Source of the DNA: PWXP01 sp034005525
Lineage (GTDB): Bacteria > Planctomycetota > Planctomycetia > Pirellulales > Thermoguttaceae
NCBI GenBank assembly: GCA_034005525.1
Contig: JAVEUP010000014.1
Location: 1 to 64,000, forward strand
DNA length: 64,000 bases
Direction of reading: 5' to 3'
Shown: positions 17,756 to 26,552 of the stretch, piece after piece
Numbering within the stretch: the first letter of the stretch is position 1
How the letters are laid out: each line of letters begins with the position of its first letter
Notes under the pieces: model-generated
What the model was told of the DNA's origin: nothing
Databases searched by the model: none
Seen by the model: the letters and a program-made list of their open reading frames with translations, nothing else
Position numbers and translations under genes: made by a program

Positions 17756-19447
17756 ATGATGTTTGCCAACCCCTGGGCACTGCTTTGGCTCCTGCTGGCT
17801 GCGCCCATCGTGTGGCTGTACCGGCGCCGAACCGCGATGCCGGAAGCTCGGGTGTCCACTGGGGCGATCTGGCAACAGGCGCTCGCCAAAGAATGTTTTC
17901 GCTCGTGGTGGCTTCCCCGCCGCCATGCCGTTTCGCTGGCGTTGCAACTGCTTATCCTCGTGGTGGCAGTTGTCGCGCTGGCGCAGCCGAGGCTTTCACC
18001 ACCGCACACCACGGTTCTCATTATCGACAACTCGGCCAGCATGAACGCCACCGACGTCGAGCCTACGCGCTTCGACGCGGCCCGGCGGTATGGCCTGCAA
18101 ATGATCGACACGATGTCCGATGGTGACCAACTCGGCCTGTTGGCCGGCGGCGCCCCGATCGGCGTTGTGTGCGGACTGACCGGCGACCGGCAACAGCTTC
18201 ACGATGCGCTTGCCGCCTTGCAGCCCGGCTCTGGAACCACGCAGGTGGCCGGCGCCGTTGACGTTGCCCGGGGCATGCTCGAAGGTCACGGGCAGGGACG
18301 GATTCTCGTGCTGACCGACGCGTGTTTCCCCGAGGCTTCCACCCTGGCAGACGTCGAAGACGTGGACCTGGTCACCGTCGGCGGGCCAGCCGCCAATACG
18401 GCCGTCCGACGGGTTGCCGCCCGGCGCCATCCGGGCCGGCCGGAAACGGTTCAGGTACTCGTCGAGGTGGCGCAGTACTCCGACGCCCCGCTTGCCGAGG
18501 TGCCGCTGGAGTTGCGTTTGGGCGAGAAGACTCTTGATGCCCAGGCGGCTGAAACGCCCACGGAGCTGCAAGAGACAAGAGTGTACGAAATGGCCATTGC
18601 GGAAGGGGACGTTCTTACCGCCGTTGTCGAAAGCGACGATGTACTGCCGGCCGACAACCGCGGCAGTACACTCATCTCGCCTGCCGGGATTCAACGGGTT
18701 ACTGTACCTGACGAGCTAAACAAGCACCTGTCGGCCGCGCTGGCGGCTAATCCGCGGGTGCAGATCGTCCAAGCAGATGCGGCATCGGCCGACTCGCCGC
18801 CTGCCGCCCCTGCCATCCGGATCCTGCAAGGCGAGGTGCCTGCGCGGCTCCCGGGCGGCCCGCTGCTGGTGATCGATCCGCGAAGCGCCAGCGACTTCTG
18901 GGAGGTGGACGGGGTGATCGAGCACGCCGAGATCGTGACCACTCCCGGGGTGCTGTTCCGTTCGCAGCTCGCGGAACAACCCCTTTCACGCGACGTGCTG
19001 CCACTGGACGGGTACGTGCTTTCCGACGTTGCTCGGCTCCGGCTTCAGACGCCGGAACCCGGCCAAATACACGTCCTGGCCGCCACGACCGATGGCGACC
19101 CGTTGCTGTTTGCCCTGGATCGTCCCACGGGCCGCATTGTCGTGCTCGCCGGCAGCCCGGACACCAGCGAGTTGTTCCAGCAAGTCGAGTTCCCCGCACT
19201 CCTCGCGCAGGCACTCGACTGGCTTGGCGAGCCGGCCGTTCGCGCCGAGTGGGAGCGCCTCGGTGAAGCGGCGCCGGCCTTCCCCGCGACGGAAAGCGAT
19301 TTGCGCGCGCCTCCGCAGGTGGGCACACCCACCGAACAATGGCGCGTGCCCAGCAGGCGGCCGTCGTTGTGGCAGTGGCTCGGAGCGGCGGCGTTGGCCA
19401 TGCTTCTTGCGGAATGGTGCCTCTATCAACGACGTTGGATCAGCTAA
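17756..19447 (+). CDS. BatA-like membrane protein with VWA domain
   Basis: Predicted 563-residue protein; two adjacent ATGs (17756, 17759). The N-terminal BatA-type double-helix region has FANPWALLWLLLAAPIVWLY and ALQLLILVVAVVALAQP. A VWA domain with the MIDAS motif DNSASMNATD (about 95-105) follows, then a long periplasmic region and a C-terminal transmembrane helix (LWQWLGAAALAMLLAEW). BatA-type proteins sit in the inner membrane and work with MoxR ATPases. Its stop is directly adjacent to the next gene's start. Confidence 0.88.
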   Translation: MMFANPWALLWLLLAAPIVWLYRRRTAMPEARVSTGAIWQQALAKECFRSWWLPRRHAVSLALQLLILVVAVVALAQPRLSPPHTTVLIIDNSASMNATDVEPTRFDAARRYGLQMIDTMSDGDQLGLLAGGAPIGVVCGLTGDRQQLHDALAALQPGSGTTQVAGAVDVARGMLEGHGQGRILVLTDACFPEASTLADVEDVDLVTVGGPAANTAVRRVAARRHPGRPETVQVLVEVAQYSDAPLAEVPLELRLGEKTLDAQAAETPTELQETRVYEMAIAEGDVLTAVVESDDVLPADNRGSTLISPAGIQRVTVPDELNKHLSAALAANPRVQIVQADAASADSPPAAPAIRILQGEVPARLPGGPLLVIDPRSASDFWEVDGVIEHAEIVTTPGVLFRSQLAEQPLSRDVLPLDGYVLSDVARLRLQTPEPGQIHVLAATTDGDPLLFALDRPTGRIVVLAGSPDTSELFQQVEFPALLAQALDWLGEPAVRAEWERLGEAAPAFPATESDLRAPPQVGTPTEQWRVPSRRPSLWQWLGAAALAMLLAEWCLYQRRWIS

Positions 19448-21991
19448 GTGAACCCCGCGACCACGCAGTTCGTCCTGGAAAACCCCGCCTGGCTGGCGGC
19501 CTTTGGGCTGCTGCCGTTGCTGTGGTTCTTTCTCCGCCGAAGCCTGGTCCACGGCACAGCCCGGCAGCACGCGGCGTCGCTGGCCGTTCGCTGCGTGCTG
19601 TTGACGTTGCTGATCCTTGCCCTGACCGGTCCGACGCTGCGACGGACCGTCTCGCGGGTGTTCTTGGTTGTGGCGTACGATACGAGCCGAAGCATCGGTC
19701 AAGAGGCGCAAGAACAGGCCGCAGCCTTCCGGCAGGAGTTGGCTGGGCAGGCGGGTGATACGATCGTGCGCGAGTTTGCGTTTCCCGAGGCCCCCGACCG
19801 CGGCCCGACCGACCTGGCCGCCGCCATTCTGACCGCCCGCTCGCTTGTGCCTGCGGATCGGGTGCCCAGGATCGTACTTCTCAGCGACGGCAATCCGGCG
19901 GCGGGCGACGCCCTGGCCGCGGCGGCCGCGGCCGGTTGCGAGATCGACGTCTTGCCGCTGCCCGCCTTGCAGCACGAGGTGTACCTAAGCGCCGTCGAGG
20001 CCCCGGCCGGAGTTCGCGACGGAGAGGCGTACTTCGTCGACGTGGTCGTGCATTCGCTTCACGAAGACTCGGGGCGCCTGACGCTGCGCGTCGACGATTC
20101 ACTGTTCGAGGAGCGCGAAGTGACCCTCGTGCCGGGTGAGAACCGGTTCCGGTTCCGGAACATCCTGGCTGAAACCGGCACGGAAGAGTGGCAGCGCCTG
20201 ACGGCCCGGATCGATGGATGCCGCGATAGGCTTTCGGAGAACAACACAGCTCAGGATCTGGTGATTGTTGGAGCGCGGCCCCGCATCTTGATTGTCGACC
20301 CGCAACCGGAACTTGCCGGACCGCTGCGCGAGGCGCTGCTGGCCAACGAACTGTTTCAGGTGGAGGCGAGGCCGCTCGTGGAACTGCCGGACCGGCTCGA
20401 CACATTGAAGGAATACGACCTGATCATCCTCTCCAACGTCCCGGCGACGGATATTTCCGAGAGCCAGGTGACTGCCTTGGAGCATTACGTGCATGACGAC
20501 GGCGGCGGGCTGATCGTGGTGGGTGGCAACCGGGCGTTCACGGCCGGCGACTACGGCGGCACCCGGCTCGAACACCTACTGCCGGTCGAGGCGTACGTGA
20601 AACCGGACAAACCCAAGCCGTCGCTTGCCATGCTGCTGGTGCTGGACCGTTCCGGGTCCATGAAGGGGGCGCCCATCGAACTTGCCAGGCAGGCGGCGCG
20701 GCAGGCGGTTGCCCGGCTCGGGCCCGACGATCAGGTCGGGATTCTCGCCTTCGAGGACCGCATGCACTGGGTCGTTCTGTTGCAGCCGTTCTCTGATGGC
20801 AAACACGTTATGGATCGCATCGATACGATCGTCGCCGGCGGCGGCACGAACATCTTTCCCGCCCTCGATCAGGCTTACCTCGCGCTGCGCGAGGCCGAGT
20901 CCGACCTGAAGCACATCATTCTACTGAGCGACGGCGTGTCGCATCCGGGCGATTTCAACGCCCTGGCGCAACAGATCGCCGAGGATGGCATCACGGTGTC
21001 GACGGTCGGCGTGGGCGATGAGGCCTCGGAGGAGTTTCTGCGCAAGATCGCCTCGCTCGCCGCCGGGCATGCGTACTTCTGCACCGACCCGGCCGACGTG
21101 CCGCGCATCTTCGAGTTGGACGTGATGGCCGCCGGCAAGCACGGCATTACGGAGCAGCCGTTCCGCCCGGCCACGGTCCGCCCCGCCCGCATGCTCGCCG
21201 GATTCGACCCGTCCTCCGCGCCGCCGCTGCTGGGCTACGTCGACACCCGCGCGAAGGCCGGCAGCCAACTACTGCTCCGCTCTCCGGCTGGCGATCCGCT
21301 GTTGGCGTGGTGGCGTTACGGCCGCGGGGTGAGCATGGCCTTCACCTCCGACGTTCACAGCCGCTGGTCCGCCGCGTGGCACCGCTGGCCGGGCTTCGGC
21401 GATTTCTGGACCCGGCTGGCCCGCCAGGCGATGCGGGCCGAGGCTTCCGACCGTTCCTCGGTAACGGTCACCGCCCGCGGCGCGCGCGCCGTGGCCACCC
21501 TCGACGCCCTCGATGCCGGCGGCCGATGGCTCAGTTTGCCCTACGTCGCAGCGTTCGTCCAGCAACCGGACGGGCGATACGACGAGATTGCCTGCGAACT
21601 GGTCGCGCCCGGGCGTTACGTTGCCGAGGTGCCCACCGAAGCGGCCGGCGACTATCGCGTCGACTTCCTTGCGCCGCAGTTCGACGGATCGACACCCGTG
21701 GCTCAGCGGGCGTTCGCCGTCGGCTACTGCGACGAGTTGCACGTATTGCCCACGAACACCGAGCTGCTGCGTCAGATCGCCGACCGAACCGGCGGCCGAT
21801 ACGCCGCCACCCCCGCCGACGCCCTGCGCCCCGCCGAAAGCAGCGTCCCGCGCACCGTTCGCCTCTGGCCCTGGCTCATCTGTGCGGCGGTTGTGTTGTT
21901 CGTGCTGGACGTGGCGTTGAAGCGAGTTACTCCGGGTCAGTCATATCGGCAGGATGGGTCCCGGTCGCGTGGGCCGCTGGTGGGTCCGTAG
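19448..21991 (+). CDS. large membrane protein with VWA and GATase1-like domains
   Basis: Predicted 847-residue protein with a GTG start directly after the previous stop, so translation is probably coupled. Two N-terminal helices (WLAAFGLLPLLWFFL, CVLLTLLILALTGP) are followed by a first VWA-like segment (VAYDTSRSIGQ), a GATase1-like domain (about 270-385, PRILIVDPQPELAGPLREAL, IVVGGNRAF) and a second VWA with an intact MIDAS DRSGSMKGAP. A C-terminal transmembrane helix (LICAAVVLFVLDVAL) closes it. The final 15 or so residues (QDGSRSRGPLVGP) and the stop are encoded by a family A repeat, so the original C-terminus was replaced. Confidence 0.88.
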   Translation: MNPATTQFVLENPAWLAAFGLLPLLWFFLRRSLVHGTARQHAASLAVRCVLLTLLILALTGPTLRRTVSRVFLVVAYDTSRSIGQEAQEQAAAFRQELAGQAGDTIVREFAFPEAPDRGPTDLAAAILTARSLVPADRVPRIVLLSDGNPAAGDALAAAAAAGCEIDVLPLPALQHEVYLSAVEAPAGVRDGEAYFVDVVVHSLHEDSGRLTLRVDDSLFEEREVTLVPGENRFRFRNILAETGTEEWQRLTARIDGCRDRLSENNTAQDLVIVGARPRILIVDPQPELAGPLREALLANELFQVEARPLVELPDRLDTLKEYDLIILSNVPATDISESQVTALEHYVHDDGGGLIVVGGNRAFTAGDYGGTRLEHLLPVEAYVKPDKPKPSLAMLLVLDRSGSMKGAPIELARQAARQAVARLGPDDQVGILAFEDRMHWVVLLQPFSDGKHVMDRIDTIVAGGGTNIFPALDQAYLALREAESDLKHIILLSDGVSHPGDFNALAQQIAEDGITVSTVGVGDEASEEFLRKIASLAAGHAYFCTDPADVPRIFELDVMAAGKHGITEQPFRPATVRPARMLAGFDPSSAPPLLGYVDTRAKAGSQLLLRSPAGDPLLAWWRYGRGVSMAFTSDVHSRWSAAWHRWPGFGDFWTRLARQAMRAEASDRSSVTVTARGARAVATLDALDAGGRWLSLPYVAAFVQQPDGRYDEIACELVAPGRYVAEVPTEAAGDYRVDFLAPQFDGSTPVAQRAFAVGYCDELHVLPTNTELLRQIADRTGGRYAATPADALRPAESSVPRTVRLWPWLICAAVVLFVLDVALKRVTPGQSYRQDGSRSRGPLVGP

Positions 21992-22020
21992 AAGCCGCAA
22001 CCAAGCTGATTCGCCCCTCC
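21949..22020. repeat. family A element, partial copy 3
   Basis: GGCAGGATGGGTCCCGGTCG, then CTGGTGGGTCCGTAGAAGCC and GCAACCAAGCTGATTC, match the left half of family A copies; the right half is missing. It overlaps the end of the VWA/GATase1-like gene and supplies its last codons and stop. Confidence 0.7.
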
Positions 22021-22097
22021 CAGTTCGCTCAGGACGACGTCGCGAAGGTCTGCTCGACGATGAGGACCGGATCGCCGGTACAGAGGCTCTCCAAAAA

Positions 22098-22236
22098 GCG
22101 CCCTATAGTGCGCATTTGACTTGACAGCGGCGTGTCTGTGCTGTAGGATTCTATTGGAAGCGCACTGTAATGCGCATTCGATGACCAGGGATCCAATACT
22201 TGGCGGAGAATACACCAGGTGCGCACCGAAATGCGC
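22098..22236. promoter_or_regulatory. three 16-bp operators, 61-62 bp apart
   Basis: O1 GCGCCCTATAGTGCGC (22098-22113), O2 GCGCACTGTAATGCGC (22160-22175) and O3 GCGCACCGAAATGCGC (22221-22236) share the palindromic frame GCGCaC-N4-rTGCGC. Centre-to-centre spacing is 62 and 61 bp, close to six helical turns, so all three face the same side. O1 and O2 flank the promoter; O3 ends 7 bp before the antitoxin ATG. These are the expected binding sites of the HipB-like protein, allowing looping autorepression. Confidence 0.75.
22121..22149 (+). promoter_or_regulatory. sigma-70-type promoter of the hipBST-like locus
   Basis: A perfect -35 TTGACA (22121-22126) is followed by a 17-bp spacer and a -10 TAGGAT (22144-22149). 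It lies between the first two operators and about 95 bp before the antitoxin start. Confidence 0.7.
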
Positions 22237-22243
22237 CTGCAGA

Positions 22244-22468
22244 ATGATGACTTCTAGCGAGAACATTGGACAACTGGTGCGTGCCCGGAGGAAGTTTTTG
22301 CAGCTTCGTCAGCGCGACTTGGCGGAACTGGCGGGCGTCACGCTACGCGGGTTGACGGCCATCGAGAGCGGTCGGGGAAACCCCACGCTCAATCAGCTCT
22401 CCAAGATCGCCGGCGTGCTTGGGCTTGAGGTCACCCTGATCCAGAGACGACCCGATGCGGCGAGTTAA
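22244..22468 (+). CDS. hipB: HipB-like XRE-family antitoxin/repressor
   Basis: Predicted 74-residue DNA-binding protein; ATGATG at 22244/22247 follows the third operator. A helix-turn-helix of the XRE type spans about residues 12-65 (RDLAELAGVTLRGLTAIESG, NPTLNQLSKIAGVLGLEV). It overlaps the next gene by 14 bp. Family role: represses its own operon and, in HipBA systems, binds the kinase toxin. In three-part HipBST systems the small HipS protein does the neutralising. Confidence 0.9.
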   Translation: MMTSSENIGQLVRARRKFLQLRQRDLAELAGVTLRGLTAIESGRGNPTLNQLSKIAGVLGLEVTLIQRRPDAAS

Positions 22469-22775
22469 CGTCTATTGCTGCGATACTCCGGCAGGAGTCC
22501 TCCGTCAGGACGCGGAAGGATACGTCTTCGAGTATCTGCCCTCGTACTTGGCCAATCCCGCCTTGCCGGCGATCAGCCTGACGTTGCCGAAGCAGGAGGC
22601 CGCTTTTCGGTCGCGAGTCCTGTTTCCGTTCTTCTTCGGCCTGCTGGCGGAGGGTGAGAACAAGGCGCTGCAATGCCGTCTGCTGCGCATCGACGAGAAC
22701 GACCACTTCACGCGGTTGCTACGAACCTGCGCGACAGACACGATCGGCGGCATTACCGTCAGGGAAGTCTCATGA
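22455..22775 (+). CDS. hipS: HipS-like protein (HipA N-terminal subdomain)
   Basis: Predicted 106-residue protein equal to the N-subdomain-1 of HipA kinases, encoded as a separate gene. Family phrases are VYCCDTPAGVLRQD, EYLPSYLANPALPAISLTLP, FPFFFGLLAEGENKALQCRL and DHFTRLLRTC. In HipBST systems this stand-alone subdomain is the antitoxin that blocks the kinase HipT. It overlaps hipB upstream and shares an ATGA overlap with the toxin gene downstream, which indicates coupled translation. Confidence 0.88.
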   Translation: MRRVNVYCCDTPAGVLRQDAEGYVFEYLPSYLANPALPAISLTLPKQEAAFRSRVLFPFFFGLLAEGENKALQCRLLRIDENDHFTRLLRTCATDTIGGITVREVS

Positions 22776-23958
22776 CGAACTGTCCAGGCTGCTTGAAGGA
22801 AGGGCACTCCACGTATTGCCCGCCTTGCCGGAAACGGCTCTTCGGCGGCAAGAAGATCTCCCACGTGCTCCCATTCTCCCGGCCCGTCCCTGAAAGAGCC
22901 TTCGTTGTCAAGGGGAGTCTCTGCGGATTTTGTCGCTTGGGGATGCTTCTCTGTTTGCTGTATTTGCGAGATCGGAAGAGCGTCGNNNNNNNNNNAGAGT
23001 AAACGTTGGGTTTAGAAAACGCTCCCAAGCGTACTATTCTTGGAGACCCCGGCTCTTTCATGGTATCTTTTACGAGGAAGCCCGCCTGTCGGCCACCGGA
23101 GAAAGGCTGTCGATTTCCGGTATCCAGACCAAGATTCCGTTGGTCTTGTGTGAAGGGCGACTCGAGATGACCGAGAAGGGAGGGCAGTACATTCTCAAGC
23201 CGATTCCTCACGGGGCGTTTCAGCGTTTGGAGATCGTCCCCGTCAATGAAAACCTTACCATGCAGATCGCCCGGCAGGTCTTTGGCATCCGCATCGCGGA
23301 AAACGCGCTGGTCGAGTTCGAGGACGGCGAGTTGGCCTATCTCGTCCGACGGTTTGACGTGCAGGAGGACGGTTCGCGGCACCTGCAAGAGGACTTTGCC
23401 CAGATTGCCGGTCGGTCCGAGGAATCGCATGGGAAGAATTACAAGTACGATTTCTCCTACGAGGAGATCGGCGAGTCGATCCGCAAGCACGTTGCCGCGT
23501 ACCAGGTCGAGATGGAGAAGTTCCTGCACCTGGTCGTGTTCAACTATCTCGTCCATAACGGCGACGCGCATCTGAAGAACTTCTCGCTCATCCGCAACGA
23601 GCAGGGCGGCGACTACACCTTGACGCCGGCATACGACCTTCTGAACACCCGGTTGCACGTGCCGAATGAGTCAAGGACGGCGCTGTCGCTCTTCCAAGGT
23701 GATTTCGAAACGGAAAGCCACCGCATCAACGGTTTCTACGCCTACGACGATTTTCGGGAACTTGCCCATCGGCTCGGGCTGCACCTGCGGCGTTTCCAGC
23801 GGTTCATGCACGCTGCCGTCAGCAAGGAGCGCGAGATATTCTCGCTGATCGATCGCTCCGTGCTTACCGAGCAGTGCAGGCAACTGTACAAGGACCACGT
23901 GAGCGACTCGATTCGAGCCCTTTCCTACTCCTACGCCAAAGCCCGCCCTGTTCCATAA
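22772..23958 (+). pseudogene. hipT: HipT-like Ser/Thr kinase toxin, interrupted
   Basis: The 5' part (22772 to about 22888) encodes a four-Cys zinc ribbon (MTNCPGCLKEGHSTYCPPC) and KISHVLPFSRP, an N-terminus seen on split HipA kinases. The 3' part (about 23064-23958) encodes the kinase: ATGERLSISGIQTK loop, the KPIPHGAFQ lysine region, catalytic loop NYLVHNGDAHLKNFS, and metal-binding TPAYDLLNT. The two parts should meet around SRPV-FYEEARLS. Between them are about 175 bases bounded by TGAAAGAGCC and GGCTCTTTCA and containing a 10-N gap. The frames on the two sides differ, but gap length is arbitrary. The gene is either truly disrupted by an insertion or misassembled. Confidence 0.8.
22891..23060. 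mobile_element. unresolved insertion in hipT with a scaffold gap
   Basis: Inverted ends TGAAAGAGCC (22891-22900) and GGCTCTTTCA (23051-23060) enclose sequence foreign to the HipT family. The interior is unresolved: 22969-22985 reads AGATCGGAAGAGCGTCG, the start of an Illumina adapter, followed by ten Ns (22986-22995). Ends present but middle missing is what a multi-copy IS element produces in a short-read assembly. No target duplication could be recognised. Confidence 0.5.
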
Positions 23959-24117
23959 GGTTGTCCGATTGGCTTCGCATCTTCAGGACACGGAACACCT
24001 TCCCCCCCGGCGCGACTCTGGCAGTTCGAGGCCGTGGTTAGGCCGTACGGAATAATGATGAAGCCGGTCGTAAATGAAGGTAGCCGCCTTCATCGAATCA
24101 CCAAGTGCATACCCGGC

Positions 24118-25209
24118 CTACACTGCGCGCGCATACCGATGGGTCGGATTCGGTCTGCCCGGCATAAGACATCGCAACGTCCGGATGTCCGCCACTCCGC
24201 CGTCTTTCTCGGCCAGGGCGACCGCCTTCCGGACGATGGCCTCCAGCTCATCCGGCGACATCTGGACGCGAGCGTTCAGGATCAGAGACGCCTGCTGCCC
24301 TGCCAGGGAATCGAAGTCGCGGAACATGATCTCGCCGCCCAACCTGGTGAGACTGGCCGTGCCTTCCTTGCCATCACAGTTCAGAGCCAGTTTGACATGC
24401 CCGATCTCGGCCCGCCGATCCTTGAAGGCCGAGTGCATTCGATTCAGCAGGTTCCCGGCAACTTCACGCCAATCCGGCTCCTTTCCGGGGGCATGGAAAT
24501 GGATGACCGCGTTGAGCCAGCCCAAGACGGCCTCGCCTTCCGCATAGCGGTCGTAGTCTACCTCGACGACGCGTTGGCCGGCGGCGTTGTCCGCCAGTAT
24601 GGCGTCAAGCCAAGCGTCGACGCCGTCGCCGGTCTTGGCCGAAATGGAACCGATCTTCGCCGCCGGGAACGACGTTTCCAGTAGATTCCGCGTGGTGTCG
24701 CATTCGTCCGGATTCAGGGTGTCTGCCTTGTTGAGGAGGATGTGGTCCGCCTCGTCCATTTGCAGTCGGAGAATATAGAGCGCGCTGGAATGCATGCGCG
24801 AATCACTTCTCTGCAGGACCTCGAGGACGCGGCCCGGGTCGGCAAGCACGGTCAGCGGCGCCAAGCCAATCTCGGGGTGCTTGTCTTTCAACGGCTGCAT
24901 GATCGTGGCCGAAAGATCGGTGCAACTGCCGACAGGTTCGGCGATGATGGTGTCGGCCTTCTGTTTGACCAGCGACTGGACGGCGTCGATAAATCCGCCG
25001 AAATTGCAGCAGAAACAGCTTCCCGACACTTCTTGAATGCCTGCGCCGGAACGCGAGAGGAATGCCGTATCGACCAGGTCGGGCGCCTGATCGTTGGTGA
25101 CGAGTCCAACGGAGCGGCCGCGCCCGGTCAGCCGGCGGGCGGACTCCCAAAGGAGAGTCGTCTTGCCGGAGCCGAGGAAGCCGCCAACGAGAATCAGTTT
25201 GGTTTTCAT
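24118..25209 (-). CDS. COG0523 (CobW-family) metal-chaperone GTPase
   Basis: Predicted 363-residue G3E GTPase. The ATG at 25209 opens MKTKLILVGGFLGSGKTTLL with Walker A GGFLGSGKTT. The metal motif CFCC (CxCC) follows at about 65, with a Walker-B-like ADTIIAEPVG and the guanine motif NKAD. The C-terminal CobW-C-like domain includes AVLGWLNAVIHFHAPG. These proteins hand metal ions to target enzymes or act under metal limitation; the target metal cannot be read from sequence. Its start overlaps the stop of the aquaglyceroporin gene (ATGA), so the two are translationally coupled. Confidence 0.88.
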   Translation of the reverse strand: MKTKLILVGGFLGSGKTTLLWESARRLTGRGRSVGLVTNDQAPDLVDTAFLSRSGAGIQEVSGSCFCCNFGGFIDAVQSLVKQKADTIIAEPVGSCTDLSATIMQPLKDKHPEIGLAPLTVLADPGRVLEVLQRSDSRMHSSALYILRLQMDEADHILLNKADTLNPDECDTTRNLLETSFPAAKIGSISAKTGDGVDAWLDAILADNAAGQRVVEVDYDRYAEGEAVLGWLNAVIHFHAPGKEPDWREVAGNLLNRMHSAFKDRRAEIGHVKLALNCDGKEGTASLTRLGGEIMFRDFDSLAGQQASLILNARVQMSPDELEAIVRKAVALAEKDGGVADIRTLRCLMPGRPNPTHRYARAV

Positions 25210-26051
25210 GAAGTGCCTCCCTTTGATGATTCGGGTTCTGTGCCGCAACACTCGCAAGAGCCGGGCCTTTCCGTCATGGCCGGTTCCAGCAGTCCGACGA
25301 AGAAGCGGGCTGCGAGAACGCCGCCAACGACGGGAGCCAGCACGTAGACATGAAAGAATCCGCCAACGCGATCGGGGAAGGCCGCGTCCCCCCATCCCAT
25401 GATCCATGCCACCACGCGAGGCCCGAGATCGCGTGCCGGGTTGAGTCCCGCCTGCGTCAGAGGCGCGATCAGGCAGATGATCGAGGTCACGGTCAGTCCG
25501 ATGAAGACAGGAGCCAGAGCATCATCCGGCCGTCCGACGTTGCAGCCTTCGGTGAGGGCGAAGATCATCAGCACCAGCAGAAAGGTCCCGAATGCCTCCG
25601 CACCCATGGCAAGCGGGAGCGAGACGGCCGCGGTTCCGCCGGGATTGGGATAGTATTCTCCGAACATCATGGCGGTTCGCACGGATTCCGCCGACCCGCG
25701 CACGATCTGATGGGCGCTCTCATAAGCCGTGATGGACGGGCCGAACAGCAAGTAGATCGCGAGTCCCGCCAGCACGGCTCCGACGAATTGTGCGCCAAGG
25801 TAGCCCGGCAGCTTGCGATACTGCATCCGGCCACTGACGGCCATGGCGACACTGACAGCCGGATTGAGATGCGCGCAGGATAGGTGCCGGGTGAGGTAGA
25901 TGGCGAGCGTCACACCGATACCCCACGCCAGCGCGATCTGCATCAGTCCTTGGTGAGCACCGAAGAGGATGGCAACTGCGACCGATCCACAGCCAAATAG
26001 CACCAGCAAGAAAGTCCCGATTCCTTCGCCAATTAAATCGCGACCGAACAT
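25206..26051 (-). CDS. GlpF-type aquaglyceroporin with Cys-rich tail
   Basis: Predicted 281-residue MIP-family channel with six membrane helices and both NPA boxes: NPAVSVAMA (about 67) and NPARDLGPR (about 203). Asp after the second NPA-Arg is typical of glycerol-conducting members rather than water-only AqpZ. The C-terminus ends PGSCECCGTEPESSKGG, an unusual cluster of three Cys that could bind a soft metal. GlpF-type channels also pass arsenite and antimonite. The coupling to a metal-chaperone GTPase and the upstream PadR regulator fit a metal or metalloid response, but no ars gene is present. Confidence 0.88.
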   Translation of the reverse strand: MFGRDLIGEGIGTFLLVLFGCGSVAVAILFGAHQGLMQIALAWGIGVTLAIYLTRHLSCAHLNPAVSVAMAVSGRMQYRKLPGYLGAQFVGAVLAGLAIYLLFGPSITAYESAHQIVRGSAESVRTAMMFGEYYPNPGGTAAVSLPLAMGAEAFGTFLLVLMIFALTEGCNVGRPDDALAPVFIGLTVTSIICLIAPLTQAGLNPARDLGPRVVAWIMGWGDAAFPDRVGGFFHVYVLAPVVGGVLAARFFVGLLEPAMTERPGSCECCGTEPESSKGGTS

Positions 26052-26071
26052 GCGTGTCCTCTCCGGATTGC

Positions 26072-26437
26072 CTAGTGGTTCGCCCGCCGCAAGAGCGACA
26101 GGAGTTCGTCGATGGCGTCCCGATAGTCGCGCAGCGTGGCTGTCCATGTTTCCAGGCAGGACCGGCCGGTATCGGTCAGCGAAAAGATCCGTTTGGCGGG
26201 TCCCGTGTCGCCCGTGTCCCACGCAGCCGTCACCAGCCCCTCATCGGCCATTTCCTTCAGTGCGCGGTAGATGCCCGGGTGATCTGGTTCCCGCCCGGAG
26301 AACAACTGCATGTTCGAGAGGCTCTGCGCAATCTGGTAGCCGTGCGCTTCTCCGAGCGCGAGAAACGACATAATGCCCGGGCGCAGCAACCGGGGAAGCG
26401 ATTTGCCGGTGCATGGGCATTGCGTAGATATTGCCAT
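26072..26437 (-). CDS. PadR-family transcriptional regulator
   Basis: Predicted 121-residue winged-helix protein. The ATG at 26437 is chosen; an in-frame GTG far upstream (26596) would overlap the next promoter. Family features are RPGIMSFLALGEAHGYQIAQ, PGIYRALKEMADEGLV (wing region), PAKRIFSLTDTGR, and a C-terminal helix (LRDYRDAIDELLSLL). It lies 20 bp upstream of the aquaglyceroporin gene on the same strand and probably controls it and the GTPase. Confidence 0.88.
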   Translation of the reverse strand: MAISTQCPCTGKSLPRLLRPGIMSFLALGEAHGYQIAQSLSNMQLFSGREPDHPGIYRALKEMADEGLVTAAWDTGDTGPAKRIFSLTDTGRSCLETWTATLRDYRDAIDELLSLLRRANH

Positions 26438-26450
26438 TAAGTGTTCGCCA

Positions 26451-26462
26451 CACATAGATGTG
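26451..26462. promoter_or_regulatory. possible PadR operator
   Basis: CACAT-AG-ATGTG is a 12-bp perfect palindrome 13 bp upstream of the PadR start. It contains the ACAT/ATGT half-sites common in PadR operators. Context only; not proven. Confidence 0.35.
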
Positions 26463-26552
26463 ATCAACAAATAGTGTATCCCGTTGCCGGCCCGTGTCAA
26501 GGCCGATCCCGGGTTGGCTGTCCTTGCAACACGACCAAGGCCGAGAGACGCC

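Noticed and set aside
22905..22950. Similarity between 22909-22950 and 40543-40588 (TTGTC...GGGAGTCT...CGGATTTT) as a mobile-element family
   Set aside because: Resemblance is visible but short, and one side touches the assembly gap; too little to call a family.
22969..22995. Possible biological sequence at the gap edge
   Set aside because: AGATCGGAAGAGCGTCG equals the start of the Illumina TruSeq adapter and abuts Ns; treated as an artefact.
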